Notes under the pieces: generated by a model
Database searches by the model: none
What the model was told of the DNA's origin: nothing
The model's input: the letters and a program-made list of their open reading frames with translations, nothing else
Assembly: GCA_023079485.1 (NCBI GenBank)
Contig: CM041083.1
Coordinates: 109,967,554-110,031,553 of the forward strand
From: Archilochus colubris
Taxonomy: Eukaryota > Chordata > Aves > Apodiformes > Trochilidae
Direction: 5' to 3'
DNA length: 64,000 bases
Shown: piece by piece, positions 62,011 to 64,000 of the stretch
How positions within the stretch are numbered: position 1 is the stretch's first letter
How the letters are laid out: each line of letters starts with the position of its first letter
Program-made: the position numbers and the translations under genes

Positions 62011-64000
62011 TTAGATCCATTTCCATAAAAAGGTAAGGTTGCCCTTTCTGAGTATTAAGCCATCCTGGATATCTTTAGCTCAAATACTTTGAGGAAAGCA
62101 CTGAAGATGTTGATTTATCTAAGGTGGGAACCTATAAGGAATAACTTTGCAAAGCTATAATGTAACTAAATGTAAACAAGCTCAAGATAAACTGTAATCC
62201 TTCTATCTCATGTACAGTGACAACATCAATCTACAGCCACCACTTTGGTTAAAAATCATTGATGTGGACTGACTGGGTGGCATACTGCTGTAAAGTTAGA
62301 TGGAAACACTCCTTTCTTCTATGAAATGAATGAATGAGTTCACCTTTAATGAAGATGGGATGGAAAAAGTAGTAGTGGAAAATTAAAGTAATATTAATTT
62401 AAAAAGAGATAGAAAAGATAAGCTTAAGATTCTTGGGTACTGGAAACAAGTGTTTATTCACTTAGGTTCATGATATTAGGTACCCTAGCTCTGAAGGAAA
62501 TATCTGCAGATGTTAAAAGCTGAGCTTGTTACATCAGACAGAAAATATCAGACACTGAGTGTCTCTCACAGAGGAGCAAATAACTTCTGCCCATGGTTTA
62601 GTCCTTCACAGGACTATTTGACCTCACCTAGCTGATTGACTTCACCTAGCTGATTGTAGCATTTTATTTGACTGCTTTGTAATTAGGTTAGAAATGAAGA
62701 AGACTGAAGCTCTTTCTACAGCCTACTGCAGGTTAAATGCTTTCTCTGAGTCCACATTCTAATGTGCTGGCTTCCTACTGTTGCTGTTGCAGACTGGATG
62801 TGAACAAGAGAAATGGTTTTGTCTGTTCTAAAGATCCTGTATCTTTGTGGAAAAGGAAAAAAAAAAACCCAAAACAGAACAAACAAACTACATCTTTTGA
62901 GGCTAAGTATAATGATTAAAATAAATCCTACAGACTCCCAGTAACTCTGCAGGAACAAAGCTATTCTAGGTGTAGAGAGGTCAGCCCAGCTTTTCTTGTT
63001 AGCTTCCAAACTAACAGATGCTGTGAGACTAACCGAGAAAGAAGATCCACCCCTTGTTGGTCAGAGGGTGCCCTCAAATACACTGAAAATGGATGTGGAA
63101 AAAACAGCCTGTTCTTTGAACAGTCTGTAAAATTGTCCATGGCCATAAAATCTGCCAGAAAAGCCCAGTGAGCATAGCAGCAGACAAGCAATTTACCATC
63201 AGTTTGTTGATATGGACAGATAACTCCTAGAAAATATACTAGTCAGAAGGATTCCACACGAATACTGTTAAATATATTAGGGAATGTCACGGTTTAACAC
63301 TGGCCCTATCAAAAAACTGCAAGCAACTGCTGGTATTTTTAAACTTCATCATGTATACATGCCTTCACCATTTCCTCATAAAGAGGAAAACGGAGCTGTT
63401 GTACCAGCAGTTCTTGCCTCTGGTTCTGCTACTTAATTTTGTTGAAGTTGGAACATGTGGGTTCTCTTTTGAACACAGATGTATCTTAATGGATGCTTAG
63501 CTCTTGTGCATTTGAGGAAAATTGTCTTTGTACAATTAATCCTCTGCAAAAGCACCTACAATTGTACTATTTAGAAAGGAAAAAAGAATGCAGTAAAAAT
63601 CAAGCCTGGTCAGAGATCAGTTCATACCCCGTGTTATAAGAAGGGAAAGTAAAATTGATCCTCTGTTGCACAGAGGATTTACATCTAACTATCCCAGAGT
63701 TTGTATCCTAGTTTGTTATCTCCTGAGGCAGAATTATCCCTGTTGTACTTTTGCTGAGGCTGGTGGCAGAAGAGAAACCTGAACCTCTGGAAGTGACTTC
63801 TTGTGTTGAATTGAAAGGGGCATCTGATCTTCTTTATGTTGTCAACTGCTGCTTTTTCCAGTGGTTCCCTGAAAAACTGACAGCCAGTAAGCTTCAAAGC
63901 AGAGAGGATCTGCTTAGCATCATTATCTTCAATCCAAAGGCAATGCCAAATATGACATCTGGCAACCGGGTTGGATGCTAGGGCTATTCCACATCACATC

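Larger units (their letters stand above)
61615..64000 (+). other. SIM2: SIM2 intron 10, 5' part
   Basis: AT-rich sequence with no exon encoding the Pro/Ala-rich SIM2 C-terminus ending in the family's IITNG-type tail. The last exon is therefore downstream of the window. AATAAA hexamers lie at 62005-62010 and 62920-62925. No transposon is recognised. Short frames near 62716-63191 and 63685-63981 show no family resemblance. Confidence 0.75.

Noticed and set aside
62716..63981. Search for the last SIM2 exon in intron 10
   Set aside because: None of the frames encodes a Pro/Ala-rich C-terminus or the conserved IITNG-type ending, so the exon is taken to lie beyond 64000.

Overview
The window is vertebrate nuclear DNA, most probably from a bird. 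It has long AT-rich introns with consensus GT-AG splice sites. It carries several CR1-type LINE fragments of the avian/reptilian kind and one element that I recognise as a widespread avian LTR family. There is nothing bacterial here: no operons and no CRISPR array.

The window holds one recognisable gene, SIM2 (single-minded homolog 2, a bHLH-PAS transcription factor), on the + strand. Ten coding exons can be placed to the base, from the ATG at 11754 to the exon 10 donor at 61614/61615. They join in frame to 525 complete codons plus one base. The encoded order is bHLH (exon 1), PAS-A (exons 2-5), PAS-B (exons 6-8), a PAC-like segment (exon 8 into 9), a basic nuclear-localisation segment (exon 9), and a Ser/Tyr/Pro-rich stretch (exon 10). 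The last coding exon, which in long SIM2 isoforms encodes the Pro/Ala-rich C-terminus, lies beyond base 64000. Intron sizes are about 9.1, 3.1, 6.3, 16.3, 2.2, 3.9, 5.3, 1.4 and 0.57 kb, and intron 10 exceeds 2.4 kb.

Layout: 1-6230 is AT-rich intergenic sequence with one LTR. 6235-22480 is an unusually broad GC/CpG-rich domain spanning the upstream region, exon 1, intron 1 and exon 2. It has embedded AT-rich islands that look like candidate conserved regulatory elements, most clearly 15380-15810. From 22500 to the end the sequence is AT-rich intron and exon sequence, with four CR1 fragments (about 34.2, 40.0, 41.4 and 53.0 kb) and several microsatellites. I recognise no transposon between about 2.94 and 34.2 kb.

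The most interesting leads are regulatory. They are a tandem pair of SIM/ARNT-type binding cores inside SIM2 intron 1, and an AT-rich candidate enhancer with a 10-bp perfect inverted repeat. A 17-bp motif is shared between the upstream region and that enhancer. Two upstream ORFs crowd the SIM2 start codon, and intron 10 could be read through to give a short basic C-terminus resembling the known mammalian short isoform in architecture.
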